64,000 bases of DNA, from NCBI RefSeq assembly GCF_000017205.1, contig NC_009656.1, forward strand, positions 5,150,001-5,214,000, written 5' to 3'. Made by a program: the position numbers and the translations under genes. Below are positions 11,165 through 21,476 of this stretch, piece by piece (positions within the stretch are counted from its first letter, which is position 1; each line of letters starts with the position of its first letter). The notes below the pieces were generated by a model, which was given only the letters and a program-made list of their open reading frames with translations, searched no databases and was not told where the DNA came from. This stretch comes from Pseudomonas paraeruginosa PA7. Its GTDB lineage: Bacteria; Pseudomonadota; Gammaproteobacteria; Pseudomonadales; Pseudomonadaceae.

Positions 11165-12202
11165 ATGCAGTATCGCCCGCTCGGCCGCACCGACCTGAAA
11201 GTCAGCGCCCTGTGCCTCGGCACCATGACCTGGGGCGAGCAGAACAGCGAGGAAGAGGCGTTCGCCCAGATCGCCAGGGCCAAGGCCGCCGGGATCAATT
11301 TCATGGATACCGCGGAGATGTACCCGGTGCCGCCGCGCGCGGAAACCTATGCCAGCACCGAGCGCATCATCGGCAACTGGTTCCGCCGCAGCGGCGACCG
11401 CGCCGACTGGATCCTCGCCAGCAAGATCGCCGGCCCCGGCAACGGCATCAGCCATGTGCGCGACGGCAACCTCAGGTTCAACCGCCACCACATCGTCGCC
11501 GCTCTCGACGCCAGCCTGCAGCGCCTGCAGACCGACTGGCTGGACCTCTACCAGTTGCACTGGCCCGAACGGCGCACCAACTTCTTCGGCCAGCTCGGTT
11601 ACCAGCACCAGGAGGAGAGCTTCACCCCCCTGGAGGAAACCCTGGAAGTGCTCGACGAGCAGGTGCGCGCCGGCAAGATCCGCCATATAGGCCTGTCCAA
11701 CGAAACGCCCTGGGGCACCATGACCTTCCTCAGGCTCGCCGAGGAGCGCGGCTGGCCGCGCGCGGTGTCTATCCAGAACCCCTACAACCTGCTCAACCGC
11801 AGCTTCGAGGTCGGCCTGGCGGAGATCGCCATCCGTGAACAATGTGGCCTGCTGGCCTACTCGCCAATGGCCTTCGGCATGCTTTCCGGCAAGTACGGGA
11901 ATGGCGCCCGTCCGGCCAGCGCGCGCATCAGTCTCTACAGCCGCTTCACCCGCTACACCAACCCGCAGGCCGAGGCGGCCTGCGCGCGCTACGTGGCGCT
12001 CGCCCGCGAGCATGGGCTGGAGCCGGCGCAGATGGCGCTGGCCTATGTCACCTCGCGGTCGTTCGTCAGCAGCAACATCATCGGCGCCACCTCGCTGGAA
12101 CAACTGGAAACCAACCTTGGCAGCATCCACCTGAAGCTGGACGAGGAAGTGCTCGCCGCTATCGACGCGATCCACCGGGAGCAACCGAACCCGGCGCCCT
12201 GA
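11165..12202 (+). CDS. Aldo/keto reductase (Tas family)
   Basis: The 345-residue TIM-barrel protein opens MQYRPLGRTDLKVSALCLGT. It has the aldo/keto reductase catalytic set: Asp and Tyr in FMDTAEMYP, Lys in ASKIAGPG and His in QLHWPERR. Its closest known relatives are Tas proteins, NADPH-dependent reductases of unknown natural substrate. It stands alone, with GAGGA before the ATG. The ATG-rich opposite-strand frame across it is a shadow. Confidence 0.92.
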   Translation: MQYRPLGRTDLKVSALCLGTMTWGEQNSEEEAFAQIARAKAAGINFMDTAEMYPVPPRAETYASTERIIGNWFRRSGDRADWILASKIAGPGNGISHVRDGNLRFNRHHIVAALDASLQRLQTDWLDLYQLHWPERRTNFFGQLGYQHQEESFTPLEETLEVLDEQVRAGKIRHIGLSNETPWGTMTFLRLAEERGWPRAVSIQNPYNLLNRSFEVGLAEIAIREQCGLLAYSPMAFGMLSGKYGNGARPASARISLYSRFTRYTNPQAEAACARYVALAREHGLEPAQMALAYVTSRSFVSSNIIGATSLEQLETNLGSIHLKLDEEVLAAIDAIHREQPNPAP

Positions 12203-12232
12203 GCTCTCCAGGGCCCGGCGGCCGGGAGCGCG

Positions 12233-13369
12233 TCACAGCGCCCGTGCGATGATCTCCTTCATGATCTCGTTGGTACCGGCGTAGATCCGCTGCACCCGGG
12301 CATCGGCCCAGGCCCGCGCCACCGGGTATTCCCACATGAAGCCGTAGCCGCCGTGCAATTGCACGCATTCGTCGAGCACCTTGCATTGCAGGTCCGTCGT
12401 CCAGTACTTGCACATGGCGGCGGTGGGTACGTCCAGCTTGCCCTGGAGATGCTGCTCCATGCAGCGATCGACGAAGACCCGGCCGACCTGGATCTCGGTG
12501 GCCATTTCCGCCAGCTTGAAACGGGTGTTCTGGAAATCCGCCACCGACTTGCCGAACGCCTTGCGCTCGCGAGTGTAGTCGAGCGTCCATTGCAGGGCCG
12601 CCTCGGCCGACGCCAGCGCGCCGATACCGACGGTCAGGCGCTCCTGCGGCAGCTCCTGCATCAGGTAGATGAATCCCTGGCCGTCCTTGCCGAGCAGGTT
12701 CTCCCGGGGAATCCGCACATCCTGGAAGAACAGTTCGGAGGTGTCCTGGGCCTTCATCCCGACCTTCTCCAGTCGCTTGCCCTTGCTGAAGCCCGGCGTA
12801 CCCGCCTCGACCACGAACAGGCTTATGCCCTTGGCGCCAGCCTTCGGATCGGTCTTCGCCACCACGATCACCAGGTCGGCGAGGAAGCCGTTGGTGATGA
12901 AGGTCTTCGAACCATTGATGACATACTCGTCGCCATCCAGTACCGCGGTGGTCTTCACCCCTTGCAGGTCGGAGCCGGCGCCCGGTTCGGTCATGGCGAT
13001 GGCCGCGACCATCTCGCCGGATACCAGCTTCGGCAGGTACTTGCGCTTCAGCGCCTCGCTGCCGTAGTGGAGGATGTAGGGTGCGGCGATGTCCGAATGC
13101 AGGGAGAAGCCGATCCCGGTCAGCCCGGCCCGACCGATTTCTTCGATGACCACCGCGCTGTAGAGGAAGTCCGCGCCCATCCCGCCATATTCCTCCGGCA
13201 GGTGCGAACAGAGCATTCCGGCCTCGCCGGCCTTGTTCCAGAGCGCGCGGTCGACATGCCCATCCTTTTCCCACTGGTGATGGAAAGGCACGGCCTCCTG
13301 TTCGAGGAACTTGCGCACGCTGTCGCGGAACAGTTCGTGGTCGGAGCTGAACAGGGTTCTCGGTATCAT
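12233..13369 (-). CDS. Acyl-CoA dehydrogenase
   Basis: The 378-residue flavoprotein has AIAMTEPGAGSDLQG, the FAD/substrate signature, and near the C-terminus QLHGGYGFMWEYPVAR with YAGTNEIMKEII, the second signature. It oxidises an acyl-CoA and passes electrons to electron-transfer flavoprotein; chain length cannot be read from sequence. I chose the ATG at 13369 (MIPRTLFSSDHELFRDSV) because AGGTGACC lies just upstream; the 28-residue upstream extension is not family-like. It is divergent from the AraC-type regulator, which may control it. Confidence 0.93.
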   Translation of the reverse strand: MIPRTLFSSDHELFRDSVRKFLEQEAVPFHHQWEKDGHVDRALWNKAGEAGMLCSHLPEEYGGMGADFLYSAVVIEEIGRAGLTGIGFSLHSDIAAPYILHYGSEALKRKYLPKLVSGEMVAAIAMTEPGAGSDLQGVKTTAVLDGDEYVINGSKTFITNGFLADLVIVVAKTDPKAGAKGISLFVVEAGTPGFSKGKRLEKVGMKAQDTSELFFQDVRIPRENLLGKDGQGFIYLMQELPQERLTVGIGALASAEAALQWTLDYTRERKAFGKSVADFQNTRFKLAEMATEIQVGRVFVDRCMEQHLQGKLDVPTAAMCKYWTTDLQCKVLDECVQLHGGYGFMWEYPVARAWADARVQRIYAGTNEIMKEIIARAL

Positions 13370-13532
13370 CGTGGTCACCTGGAAACGGTCTGGGATCGGA
13401 TTGGCCGCACGCGGCAGGCCTTCGACTGTAGGGAAATGCCCCGACCGACGCACTGGACAGTTGCGCCAAAAAATAAGACGATCCAGCCGCCTTTTGACCG
13501 CTTTCCCTTACTCACAACAACGATAAAAATCC

Positions 13533-14531
13533 ATGCGCGCTCAATCCGCCCCGGTGCTGAAACATGTCGGCATCGTCGCCATCGACGGCGTCTTCGCCTC
13601 GACCCTGATGCAGGCCAAGGACTTCTTCCACATGGCCAGCCTGCGCCACGGCAAGCAGCAGGGCCTCGGCCTGCAGCCGGCCTTCCGTACGCGCATCCTC
13701 AGCCCCGACGGCCAGCCGGTACGCAGCTTCAGCGGCGACAGCATCGCCGTCGACGGCCCCCTCGCCGCCTGCGATATCGTGGTCCTGCCAGCCTTCTGGG
13801 GCGACTTCGACGCCCTCGAGCGGCGCTATCCGCAGATCGTCCCCTGGCTGCGCCGCAGCCACGCCGAGGGCACCGCGCTATGCGGCGAGGCCACCGGGGT
13901 CTTCTGGCTGGCCCGGGCGGGGCTGCTGGACGGCAAGGAAGCGACCACCTACTGGCGTTTCTACCGGGAATTCGCCGAGCGCTTTCCGAATGTGCTGCTC
14001 AACCAGGAAAAACACCTCACCGACGCCGACGACCTGTTCTGCGCCAGCGGCGTCACCTCCGCCTGCGACCTGTACATCTACCTGATCGAACGCTTCTGCG
14101 GCGGTCCGGTGGCCCAGGCGGTGGCCCGCGATACCCTCTACGAGGTGCAGCGCAGCTACACCCCGGGACGCATCGGCTTCGGCGGGCAGAAACTGCACCA
14201 CGACCCGACGATCCTGCAGATCCAGCAATGGCTGGAAGACCACTTCGCCGACAAGTTCCGTTTCGAGGATGTCGCCCGCGACCACGGCATGAGCATCCGC
14301 AACTTCATGCGGCGCTTCCAGGCGGCCACCGGCGACAAGCCACTGCACTACCTGCAGCGCCTGCGCATCGAGACCGCCAAGGGCCTGTTGTCGAGTACCC
14401 GCAAGAGCATCAAGACGATCAGCTACGAAGTCGGCTACGACGACGCCAGCTTCTTCGCCCGCCTGTTTCGCCAGCACACGGAGCTCTCCCCCCACCATTA
14501 CCGCCGCCAGTTCCTGCAGAAGGAAAGCTGA
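13533..14531 (+). CDS. AraC-family regulator with DJ-1/PfpI-like sensor domain (GlxA type)
   Basis: The 332-residue protein has an N-terminal class-I-glutamine-amidotransferase-like domain (residues about 8-180). A C-terminal AraC DNA-binding domain covers residues 225-330, with helix-turn-helix FEDVARDHGMSIRNFMRRF and the second, YEVGYDDASFFARLFRQH. The nucleophile elbow reads GEATG where the enzymes have a cysteine, so the domain is likely a ligand sensor and not a hydrolase. It diverges from the acyl-CoA dehydrogenase across 163 bases and is a plausible regulator of it. Confidence 0.9.
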   Translation: MRAQSAPVLKHVGIVAIDGVFASTLMQAKDFFHMASLRHGKQQGLGLQPAFRTRILSPDGQPVRSFSGDSIAVDGPLAACDIVVLPAFWGDFDALERRYPQIVPWLRRSHAEGTALCGEATGVFWLARAGLLDGKEATTYWRFYREFAERFPNVLLNQEKHLTDADDLFCASGVTSACDLYIYLIERFCGGPVAQAVARDTLYEVQRSYTPGRIGFGGQKLHHDPTILQIQQWLEDHFADKFRFEDVARDHGMSIRNFMRRFQAATGDKPLHYLQRLRIETAKGLLSSTRKSIKTISYEVGYDDASFFARLFRQHTELSPHHYRRQFLQKES

Positions 14532-14643
14532 GCCGGCCATCCCTAGGATGGGTAGCCAGGCGGGCCTGCACGGGTTCTCATGAACCTCGCAGGCCCGCCG
14601 CAGACGCGGGCGTTCCGAACAACGACAAGAACGGACCTTTGCC

Positions 14644-15606
14644 ATGCGCCTTTATCTGCTCGCCTTCCTGGCCCTCTTCGGTACGAATGTCATGGCCGCC
14701 GACCACTGGAAAGCCTTCCCCTACGACCAGAGCGCCTATGACTATCCCGGCGACAAGTTGAAGGAAGCCTGGCCGCGCCTGACCCGCGGCTTCGGCAGCT
14801 ATCCCTATCCGGACGCCGACTGGGTGGTGAGCATGGCCACCTCGCACCCCGACGCCCTGGAAAAGACCGTGAAGGCCGGCACCGGATTTACCGGCAGGCC
14901 CGAGGAAGCCGCGGAGTATGCGGCGCGACTGCAGGACGTCTGGCGCCTGCTGTTCCGTGGCGACTACGCCAAGGCCAAGGAACAGGGCCTGGCCCTGGGG
15001 GTTGGCGGCCAGGTCCCGGCAATGTTCGCCCAGGTGCTCTACGCCATGTTCCTGGCGCCCACCCAGGCGGAGAAGCAGCGCCTGCTGGAAGAGGTGATCG
15101 ACTACACCGAGCAGGCCGGCCCGCTGGTCAAGGCCGATATCGTGGCCCAGTTCGGCAGCGTCTACGCCAAGGCGCGCCTGGCCGAGGAACTGTCGGTACC
15201 GGTGGTGCTCAAGCGCGGCTATACCAGCGAGATCCCCAGGGAACTGGACGCCCTCCTGGCCAGGCAGCCCAACCAGCCGTTCGCCCTGGCGCTCTACGGC
15301 GGTTACGAGGCGGGAGTGATCCGCAAGGTCGGCAAGCTGGTCGGCAAGATGACCTACGGGGTCAGCGCCGACAAGATGGAGCAGTATTTCGCCCGCTCCT
15401 TCCGCCAGGCCGACGACCTGCCGATCGGCCACTACGAGTACGCCAACGCGCTGACCTACGTATACGGCGACGACGAACGGGAGAAAGCCATCGGCCAGCT
15501 GAAGCAGGCCGTGGCGATCAAGCCGATCAACGCCATGGAAGCCCTCGAAGTGGCCCACGCGAAGAAGCTCCTCGCCGGTTTCGAACAGAACACCGCGCAA
15601 CGTTGA
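14644..15606 (+). CDS. Exported protein of unknown function
   Basis: The 320-residue protein has a cleavable-looking signal (MRLYLLAFLALFGTNVMAADHW). The mature part is mostly helical and resembles tetratricopeptide-like packing, for example GDYAKAKEQGLALGVG and YVYGDDEREKAIGQLKQAVAIKPINAMEAL near the end. I do not recognise a named family. It is a single-gene unit; a terminator follows after 15 bases. A periplasmic role is inferred only from the signal peptide. Confidence 0.82.
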   Translation: MRLYLLAFLALFGTNVMAADHWKAFPYDQSAYDYPGDKLKEAWPRLTRGFGSYPYPDADWVVSMATSHPDALEKTVKAGTGFTGRPEEAAEYAARLQDVWRLLFRGDYAKAKEQGLALGVGGQVPAMFAQVLYAMFLAPTQAEKQRLLEEVIDYTEQAGPLVKADIVAQFGSVYAKARLAEELSVPVVLKRGYTSEIPRELDALLARQPNQPFALALYGGYEAGVIRKVGKLVGKMTYGVSADKMEQYFARSFRQADDLPIGHYEYANALTYVYGDDEREKAIGQLKQAVAIKPINAMEALEVAHAKKLLAGFEQNTAQR

Positions 15607-15621
15607 GACGCCGCGCGCCCA

Positions 15622-15655
15622 TGAAAAAAGGGGTTGCCATCGGCAACCCCTTTCT
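15622..15655 (-). terminator. Terminator between convergent genes
   Basis: AGGGGTTGCC and GGCAACCCCT form a perfect stem. Read on the minus strand it is followed by six T, so it best serves zapE; the plus-strand T run is weaker. Confidence 0.85.
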
Positions 15656-15670
15656 CGTTCCCGCCCCGGA

Positions 15671-16765
15671 TCAGGGCCGGTGCGGACGCGTCAGGTATTC
15701 GTGGGACTGCATTTCCAGCAGACGGCTGAGGGTGCGCTGGAACTCGAATTCCAGCCGGCCGCCACTATAGAGGTCCTTGAGTTCGACCTCGGCGGAGATG
15801 ATCAGCTTGACGCTACGGTCGTAGAACTCGTCCACCAGGTTGATGAAGCGTCGCGCCATGTCGTCCTTGGCGACGCCCATCTGCTCGACGTTGGAGATCA
15901 GTACCGCGTGGAAGATCTTCGCCAGTTCGATGTAGTCGTTCTGGCTGCGCGGGCCGTCGCACAGCTCGCGGAACTCGAACCAGGCAACGTCGTCGCAGGT
16001 CAGGCGCGCGCGAATCTCGCGGTTCTCGATCATCAGCGCCTCGTCGCGCTGGGCCTTGGCGCAGTCCGGGGTCAGGGCCTTGAAGCTGCGCGCCATCTCC
16101 TCCTCGACCTGCTCGCTGAGCGGCCAGTGGAACAGTTCCGCCTGCTCCAGCGCACGCAGTCGATAGTCGACGCCGCTGTCGACGTTGACGATCTCGGTAT
16201 GCTCCTTGAGCAGGGCGATCGCCGGCAGGAAGCGCGCGCGCTGCAGGCCGTCCTTGTAAAGGCCGTCCGGAACGATGTTGGAGGTCGCCACCAGGCTCAC
16301 GCCGTTCTTGAACAGCTCTTCCAGCAGCGTGGCGAGGATCATCGCGTCGGTGATGTCGGAGACGAAGAACTCGTCGAAACAGATCACCCGCGCCTCGTCG
16401 GCGAAACGCTTGCCGATGATGGTCAGCGGGTTCTTCTCGCCCTTGAGGGTCTTCAGTTCTTCATGCACCCGCTTCATGAAGCGGTGGAAGTGCGTGCGCA
16501 CCTTCTGCTCGAACGGCAGCGATTCGAAAAAGGTATCCACCAGGTAGGTCTTGCCGCGGCCGACGCCGCCCCAGAAGTACAGGCCCTTGACCGGCCCGCC
16601 GGACTTCCTGCCGAGCAGCTTGCCGAACAGGCCGGGCTTGGCATGGTCGGCGGCGACCAGGTCGTCGTAGAGGCGTTGCAGATGCTTCACGGCATTCGCC
16701 TGTGCGGCATCGTGGAAGAAATCGGGGCGTTGGAGATCGGCCTGGTAGCGCTCGAGGGGCGTCAT
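15671..16765 (-). CDS. zapE: Cell division ATPase ZapE (AFG1-like)
   Basis: The 364-residue protein has Walker A GGVGRGKTYLVD near residue 70, Walker B VICFDEFFVSD and the sensor segment ATSNIVPDGLYKDGL of the AFG1/LACE1 ATPase family. In E. coli ZapE associates with the Z ring and reduces FtsZ bundling. I chose the ATG at 16765 (MTPLERYQADLQ), the family-typical start; a TTG four codons upstream is less likely. Confidence 0.93.
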   Translation of the reverse strand: MTPLERYQADLQRPDFFHDAAQANAVKHLQRLYDDLVAADHAKPGLFGKLLGRKSGGPVKGLYFWGGVGRGKTYLVDTFFESLPFEQKVRTHFHRFMKRVHEELKTLKGEKNPLTIIGKRFADEARVICFDEFFVSDITDAMILATLLEELFKNGVSLVATSNIVPDGLYKDGLQRARFLPAIALLKEHTEIVNVDSGVDYRLRALEQAELFHWPLSEQVEEEMARSFKALTPDCAKAQRDEALMIENREIRARLTCDDVAWFEFRELCDGPRSQNDYIELAKIFHAVLISNVEQMGVAKDDMARRFINLVDEFYDRSVKLIISAEVELKDLYSGGRLEFEFQRTLSRLLEMQSHEYLTRPHRP

Positions 16766-16857
16766 GATCGGTAGCAATGCAACGAAAACGGGGCCGTCAC
16801 TTTAGCGACGACCCCGTCTCTTGGCAATCGGCCATCCGTCGAGGGCGGGCCGCAGCC

Positions 16858-18204
16858 TTATTCCTGCGGCGCCAGCGCTTCGCGGGTGCGCTCGATGGCG
16901 GCGTCGCGGGCGGCGGCGTCGGCAAAGGCCGGGCTCTGCGCCACCGCTTCGCCGTCCAGCCACAGGCCGAAGGCATTGCCGTCGACCCGCAGGTCGGTCC
17001 CCTCGCCGCCCTGCAGGCGCTTGCTCACCGCGCCGGCGGCCTTGCCATCGGCAAAGGCGCGGGACAGCAGCAACTGCTCGCCGGCGGCATCCAGCAGGCG
17101 GAAACGGAAGCTGCCGTCGTCGTCGCGGAAGCTGACCAGGCGCGCCGCCTTGGTGGCCTTCTTCCTGCCAGCCTCGGCGCTCTTCAGCGGCTCGCGCAGG
17201 GAGCGCAGGCCGACCGCCTCGCGCAGCTCACCGAGGAACGGCGTGGCGATGCGGCGCGCCTTGGCCGCGCCAGCGAGAAGGATGTCCTCGATGTCGTCCG
17301 GCTTGGCGATCAGCGCCTGGTAGCGCTCGCGGGCCTCGCCCAGTTCATCGTCGAGCAACTGGAACAGGCGTTGCTTGGCCTCGCCCCAGGCCAGGCCGGC
17401 GAGCAGCTCCTGGCGGAACGTGGCGACCTGCTCCGAGCTGGCGAAGGCCGAATAAAGGGTGAACAGGTGCGAGTTGTCCGGGTCCTTCGCTTCGCCCGGC
17501 GCGCGCGAGTCGGTGACGATGCGGGCGATGGCGTCCTTGAGTTGCCTGGACGAACTGAACAGCGGGATGGTGTTGTCGTAACTCTTGGACATCTTGCGTC
17601 CGTCCAGGCCCGGCAGGGTGGCGACGCTTTCCTCGATCACCGCCTCGGGCAGGACGAAGAACTCGCGACCGTTGCCGAACAGGTGGTTGAAGCGCTGGCC
17701 GATGTCGCGGGCCATTTCCACGTGCTGCACCTGGTCGCGACCGACCGGGATCTTGTGCGCGTTGAACATCAGGATGTCCGCGGCCATCAGCACCGGGTAG
17801 CTGTAGAGGCCCATGGTCACGCCGGCGTCCGGGTCTTCGCCGGCCTCGACGTTGCGGTCCACCGCCGCCTTGTAGGCATGCGCGCGGTTGAGCAGGCCCT
17901 TGGCGCTGACGCAGGTGAGCAGCCAGGTCAGCTCGGGAATCTCGGGAATGTCCGACTGCCGGTAGAAGGTCGCACGCTCGACGTCGAGGCCACCGGCCAG
18001 CCAGGTCGCGGCGATCTCCAGGCGCGAGCGCTGGATACGAGCGGGATCGTCGCACTTGATCAAGGCGTGGTAGTCCGCCAGGAAGTAGAACGAATCCACG
18101 TCGCTCCGACGGCTGGCGAGGATCGCCGGGCGGATGGCGCCGGCGTAGTTGCCCAGGTGCGGAGTGCCGGTGGTGGTGATGCCGGTCAGGATACGAGTAG
18201 TCAT
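16858..18204 (-). CDS. trpS: Tryptophanyl-tRNA synthetase, long form
   Basis: The 448-residue protein has [16 protein letters not shown] (the HIGH-type loop) and [12 protein letters not shown] (the KMSKS loop) of class Ic synthetases. Usual bacterial TrpS is about 330 residues. Here roughly 110 extra residues follow ([18 protein letters not shown] onward), forming an additional small domain. The ATG at 18204 was chosen; the in-frame upstream codons add nothing family-like. It charges tRNA-Trp in the cytoplasm. Confidence 0.95.
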   Translation of the reverse strand: MTTRILTGITTTGTPHLGNYAGAIRPAILASRRSDVDSFYFLADYHALIKCDDPARIQRSRLEIAATWLAGGLDVERATFYRQSDIPEIPELTWLLTCVSAKGLLNRAHAYKAAVDRNVEAGEDPDAGVTMGLYSYPVLMAADILMFNAHKIPVGRDQVQHVEMARDIGQRFNHLFGNGREFFVLPEAVIEESVATLPGLDGRKMSKSYDNTIPLFSSSRQLKDAIARIVTDSRAPGEAKDPDNSHLFTLYSAFASSEQVATFRQELLAGLAWGEAKQRLFQLLDDELGEARERYQALIAKPDDIEDILLAGAAKARRIATPFLGELREAVGLRSLREPLKSAEAGRKKATKAARLVSFRDDDGSFRFRLLDAAGEQLLLSRAFADGKAAGAVSKRLQGGEGTDLRVDGNAFGLWLDGEAVAQSPAFADAAARDAAIERTREALAPQE

Positions 18205-18271
18205 GCGATACCAGGTGTCAGGCAAAGAAAAAGATGGCGCGCCGGATGGTAGCAGGGCCGGCGCGACGACG

Positions 18272-18901
18272 TCAGTCCTGCAGGCGCGGCAGCAGCAGGT
18301 CCTTCAGCTCGATCAGCTTGCCGTGGAAGAAATGTCCGCTTTCAGCCACCCGCAGCAACTCGTGCGGACGCGCCAGGGACTCGCTCCAGGCATACACCGC
18401 AGAAGGCGTGACCACATCGTCGTCTTCCGGCTGGATCACGGTCAGCGGGCAGCGCCCGGGCAGGCTGACGGCGAAGCGCTCGACCGGCGGCGCGATCATG
18501 AACAGTCGCGCCAGCGCGACGTCCTGCGCCTCCAGGCGGCCGGCCAGGTTGCCGGCCACGCAGGAGCCGAAGGAAAAGCCCATCAGGGTCAGCGGCAGCC
18601 CCGGATGGCGCTCCAGCAACCAGCGCGCGGCGGCCTCGGCGTCATCGATCTCGCCGATACCCTCGGCGTAGCTGCCGGCGCTCTGGCCGACGCCACGGAA
18701 GTTGAAGCGCAGGGTCGCCAGGCCGGCGTCGCGGGCGGCGCGCTGCAGGGTGGCGACCACCTTGTTCTGCATGGTGCCGGCGAACAGCGGATGCGGGTGG
18801 CAGGCCAGGGCGACGCCGCGGGCGTCCGCCAGGTCGAGGTGCAGGGCTTCCAGCGGCCCGCAGGGACCGTCGATGGTTACAGGGTTTTCGCGGGTAGACA
18901 A
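18272..18901 (-). CDS. Alpha/beta-hydrolase family protein
   Basis: The 209-residue protein has [29 protein letters not shown] and the nucleophile elbow GFSFGSC, with a late His in [10 protein letters not shown]. It belongs to the small dienelactone-hydrolase-like or KANL3/Tex30 type; the substrate is unknown. It lies upstream of trpS in the same direction with a 67-base gap. Confidence 0.85.
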   Translation of the reverse strand: MSTRENPVTIDGPCGPLEALHLDLADARGVALACHPHPLFAGTMQNKVVATLQRAARDAGLATLRFNFRGVGQSAGSYAEGIGEIDDAEAAARWLLERHPGLPLTLMGFSFGSCVAGNLAGRLEAQDVALARLFMIAPPVERFAVSLPGRCPLTVIQPEDDDVVTPSAVYAWSESLARPHELLRVAESGHFFHGKLIELKDLLLPRLQD

Positions 18902-19045
18902 ACAGGTACTCCGTGACCCCGGTTCGGGTCGACTCGTCTAGCAGATTACTCCAAGCGACACAGGCACTTACTCGCGTGCCGTGGTATACAGCTCGGACTC
19001 AAGCCGTTAACGTAAAGCAAAGCCGTCTATAGAGGAAGGATTCGC

Positions 19046-19492
19046 GTGGAACAGTCGCTCACCGCCTGGCTGCTGCCGGCCCTCGCCCTGGTCGCCGGGG
19101 TCGCCATCGGTTTTCTGATCGCCCGCCTGCTGCCCAACGCCGCACCGAACAAGGTGCAACGCCAGATGGACGACCTGCAGGACCGCTTCGACAGCTATCA
19201 GCGCGAAGTCGTGACCCATTTCAACACCACCGCCAGCCTCGTCAAGAAGCTGACCCAGAGCTACCAGGACGTGCAGGAGCACCTCTCCGACGGCGCCCAG
19301 CGCCTGGCCCTGGACGAACAGACCCGCCAGCGCCTGCTGGCCGCGCTGCATGCCGACGAAGCCTACCCGGCCGAGCGCCGCGAGCGCCTGACCCCGCCGG
19401 CCAGCGGCGAAGTGCCGAAGGACTACGCGCCGAAGAGCCCGGACAGCCCCGGCACCCTCGACGCCACCTACGGCCTGAAAGGCAAGTACTGA
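19046..19492 (+). CDS. YhcB/ZapG-like membrane protein (DUF1043)
   Basis: The 148-residue protein begins with one transmembrane helix (LTAWLLPALALVAGVAIGFL) and continues as a coiled coil (RQMDDLQDRFDSYQREVVTHF). A Pro-rich tail follows. YhcB/ZapG is an inner-membrane protein linked to division and envelope growth. The GTG at 19046 follows AGAGGAAGGA. Its own terminator is 25 bases after the stop. Confidence 0.85.
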   Translation: MEQSLTAWLLPALALVAGVAIGFLIARLLPNAAPNKVQRQMDDLQDRFDSYQREVVTHFNTTASLVKKLTQSYQDVQEHLSDGAQRLALDEQTRQRLLAALHADEAYPAERRERLTPPASGEVPKDYAPKSPDSPGTLDATYGLKGKY

Positions 19493-19519
19493 CGCGTTGC
19501 GCAAAACCGTCGGACGCCC

Positions 19520-19553
19520 ATGAAAAAGCCCCGCATCCGCGGGGCTTTTTCAT
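19520..19553 (+). terminator. Intrinsic terminator between zapG-like gene and cysNC
   Basis: AAAAAGCCCCGC and GCGGGGCTTTTT are a perfect inverted repeat with a four-base loop. It is usable on both strands between these convergent genes. Confidence 0.9.
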
Positions 19554-19566
19554 GGCTGCGAGATGA

Positions 19567-21465
19567 TCAGATCGCCTGGCGTTCGCGCAACAGCTCGAGC
19601 ACCTGCTTCACGCCGTCCTCGACGCTCAGCGACTGGGTATCGATCACCAGGTCGGCGTCCAGCGGCACATCGTAGGGGAAGGACTCGCCAGGGATGTTGT
19701 CCTGCCCCGCCGCATACAGCCCCTGGGGATCGCGTTCGCGGCAGACCTGCGGCGAGGCCTGCACGTAGACCGTGATCAGGCGCTCGGCGCCGATCAGCGC
19801 CCGGGCCTGCGCGCGTCCTTCCGCGCTCGGCGCGACGAAGGCGCACAGGCTGATCAGCCCGGCCTCGTTGAACTGCTTGGCGACGTGCGCGGTGCGCAGC
19901 CAGTTCTCGGTGCGCCCGGCGCGATCCTGCGGCAGGCCCTTGTTCAGGTCGTGGCGCAGGTTCTGTCCGTCGAGCACGTAGACCGCGCGGCCCATGTCGA
20001 ACAGCTTGCGCTCCACGGCATAGGCCAGGGTGCTCTTGCCGGCGCCGGAGAGGCCGCTGAACAGCACGGTGGCCGGCTGCTGGCCGAAGCGCGCGGCGCG
20101 CTCCTCGCGGGTGACGTGGGCGCTCGCGCCATGCTGGGCCGCACCATGGCCTGCCGGCGGCGCGGAGATGATCATGCCGGCGCCGACGGTGCCGTTGGTC
20201 AAGCGGTCGATGACGATGAAGGCACCAGTGGTGCGGTTCTGCTCGTAGCCGTCCAACGCGATGGGCGCGTCCAGGCTGACTTTGACCCGGGCGATCTCAT
20301 TGAGCTTCAGCTCGCTGCCCGGGGTCTGCTCCAGGGTGTTCACGTCCACCTTGTGGACGATGCTCGGGATCGAGCCCGGCACGTAGCTGGTGGCGCGCTT
20401 GATGTCGTACTTCTTGCCAGGCAGCATCGGTTCCTCGGCCATCCACACGAGCATGGCGTCGAAGCCGTCGCTGACCAGCGGGCGGTTGTCGGCATGCACC
20501 AGCATGTCGCCGCGGGACACGTCGATCTCGTCTTCCAGGGTCAGGGTGACGGCCTGGCCGGGTCCGGCCTGCTCCAGTTCACCTTCGAAGGTGACGATGG
20601 ACTTCACCTTGCTGCCCTTGCCGGACGGCAGCGCCACGACCTCGTCGCCCTTGCGCACCACGCCGCTGGCCAGGGTGCCGGCGAAACCGCGGAAGTTCAG
20701 GTTCGGCCGGTTAACGTACTGCACCGGAAAGCGCATGTCGTCGAGGTTGCGGTCGGCGGCGATCTCGACGGTCTCGAGGATCTCCATCAGCGACTGGCCG
20801 CTGTACCAGGGCGAACGCTCGGACTTGTTGACCACGTTGTCGCCCTTGAGCGCCGACATCGGCACGAAGTGCAGCGAACTGGTCTTCAGGCCGATCTTCT
20901 CGGCGAAGGCCAGGTAGTCGGCCTTGATCCGCTCGAAGACACCCTGGTCGAAGTCCTTCAGGTCCATCTTGTTGATCGCCACGACGATGTGGCGGATGCC
21001 CAGCAGCGAAGCGATGAAGCTGTGCCGGCGGGTCTGGGTCTGCACGCCGTAGCGGGCGTCGATCAGGATGATCGCCAGGTCGCAGGTCGAGGCACCGGTA
21101 GCCATGTTGCGGGTGTACTGCTCATGGCCGGGGGTGTCGGCGATGATGAACTTGCGCTTGGCGGTGCTGAAGTAGCGGTACGCCACGTCGATGGTGATGC
21201 CCTGCTCGCGCTCGGCCTGCAGGCCGTCGACCAGCAGCGCCAGGTCGACGTCGTCGCCCGTGGTGCCGACTTTCTTCGAGTCGCGGGTGATGGCCTCCAG
21301 GTGATCCTCATAGATCATCTTGGAGTCGTGCAGCAAGCGCCCGATCAGGGTGCTCTTGCCGTCGTCGACGTTGCCGCAGGTGAGGAAGCGCAGCAGTTCC
21401 TTGCGTTCGTGCTGCCCCAGGTAGGCGAGGATGTCCTCGCTGATCAGATCGGATTGATGAGACAT
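19567..21465 (-). CDS. cysNC: Bifunctional sulfate adenylyltransferase subunit 1 / adenylylsulfate kinase
   Basis: The 632-residue protein is a fusion. Residues 1-440 are the CysN GTPase ([34 protein letters not shown]). From about residue 460 it is CysC, with its own Walker [16 protein letters not shown]. Together with CysD it makes adenosine 5'-phosphosulfate from sulfate and then phosphorylates it to PAPS. The fusion is the usual pseudomonad form. It lies 11 bases after cysD. Confidence 0.97.
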   Translation of the reverse strand: MSHQSDLISEDILAYLGQHERKELLRFLTCGNVDDGKSTLIGRLLHDSKMIYEDHLEAITRDSKKVGTTGDDVDLALLVDGLQAEREQGITIDVAYRYFSTAKRKFIIADTPGHEQYTRNMATGASTCDLAIILIDARYGVQTQTRRHSFIASLLGIRHIVVAINKMDLKDFDQGVFERIKADYLAFAEKIGLKTSSLHFVPMSALKGDNVVNKSERSPWYSGQSLMEILETVEIAADRNLDDMRFPVQYVNRPNLNFRGFAGTLASGVVRKGDEVVALPSGKGSKVKSIVTFEGELEQAGPGQAVTLTLEDEIDVSRGDMLVHADNRPLVSDGFDAMLVWMAEEPMLPGKKYDIKRATSYVPGSIPSIVHKVDVNTLEQTPGSELKLNEIARVKVSLDAPIALDGYEQNRTTGAFIVIDRLTNGTVGAGMIISAPPAGHGAAQHGASAHVTREERAARFGQQPATVLFSGLSGAGKSTLAYAVERKLFDMGRAVYVLDGQNLRHDLNKGLPQDRAGRTENWLRTAHVAKQFNEAGLISLCAFVAPSAEGRAQARALIGAERLITVYVQASPQVCRERDPQGLYAAGQDNIPGESFPYDVPLDADLVIDTQSLSVEDGVKQVLELLRERQAI

Positions 21466-21476
21466 GCTGCGTATCC

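Noticed and set aside
12353..14761. Plus-strand 802-codon open frame across acyl-CoA dehydrogenase and regulator
   Set aside because: High-GC shadow frame with His/Arg/Pro-rich composition; real genes occupy the other frames.
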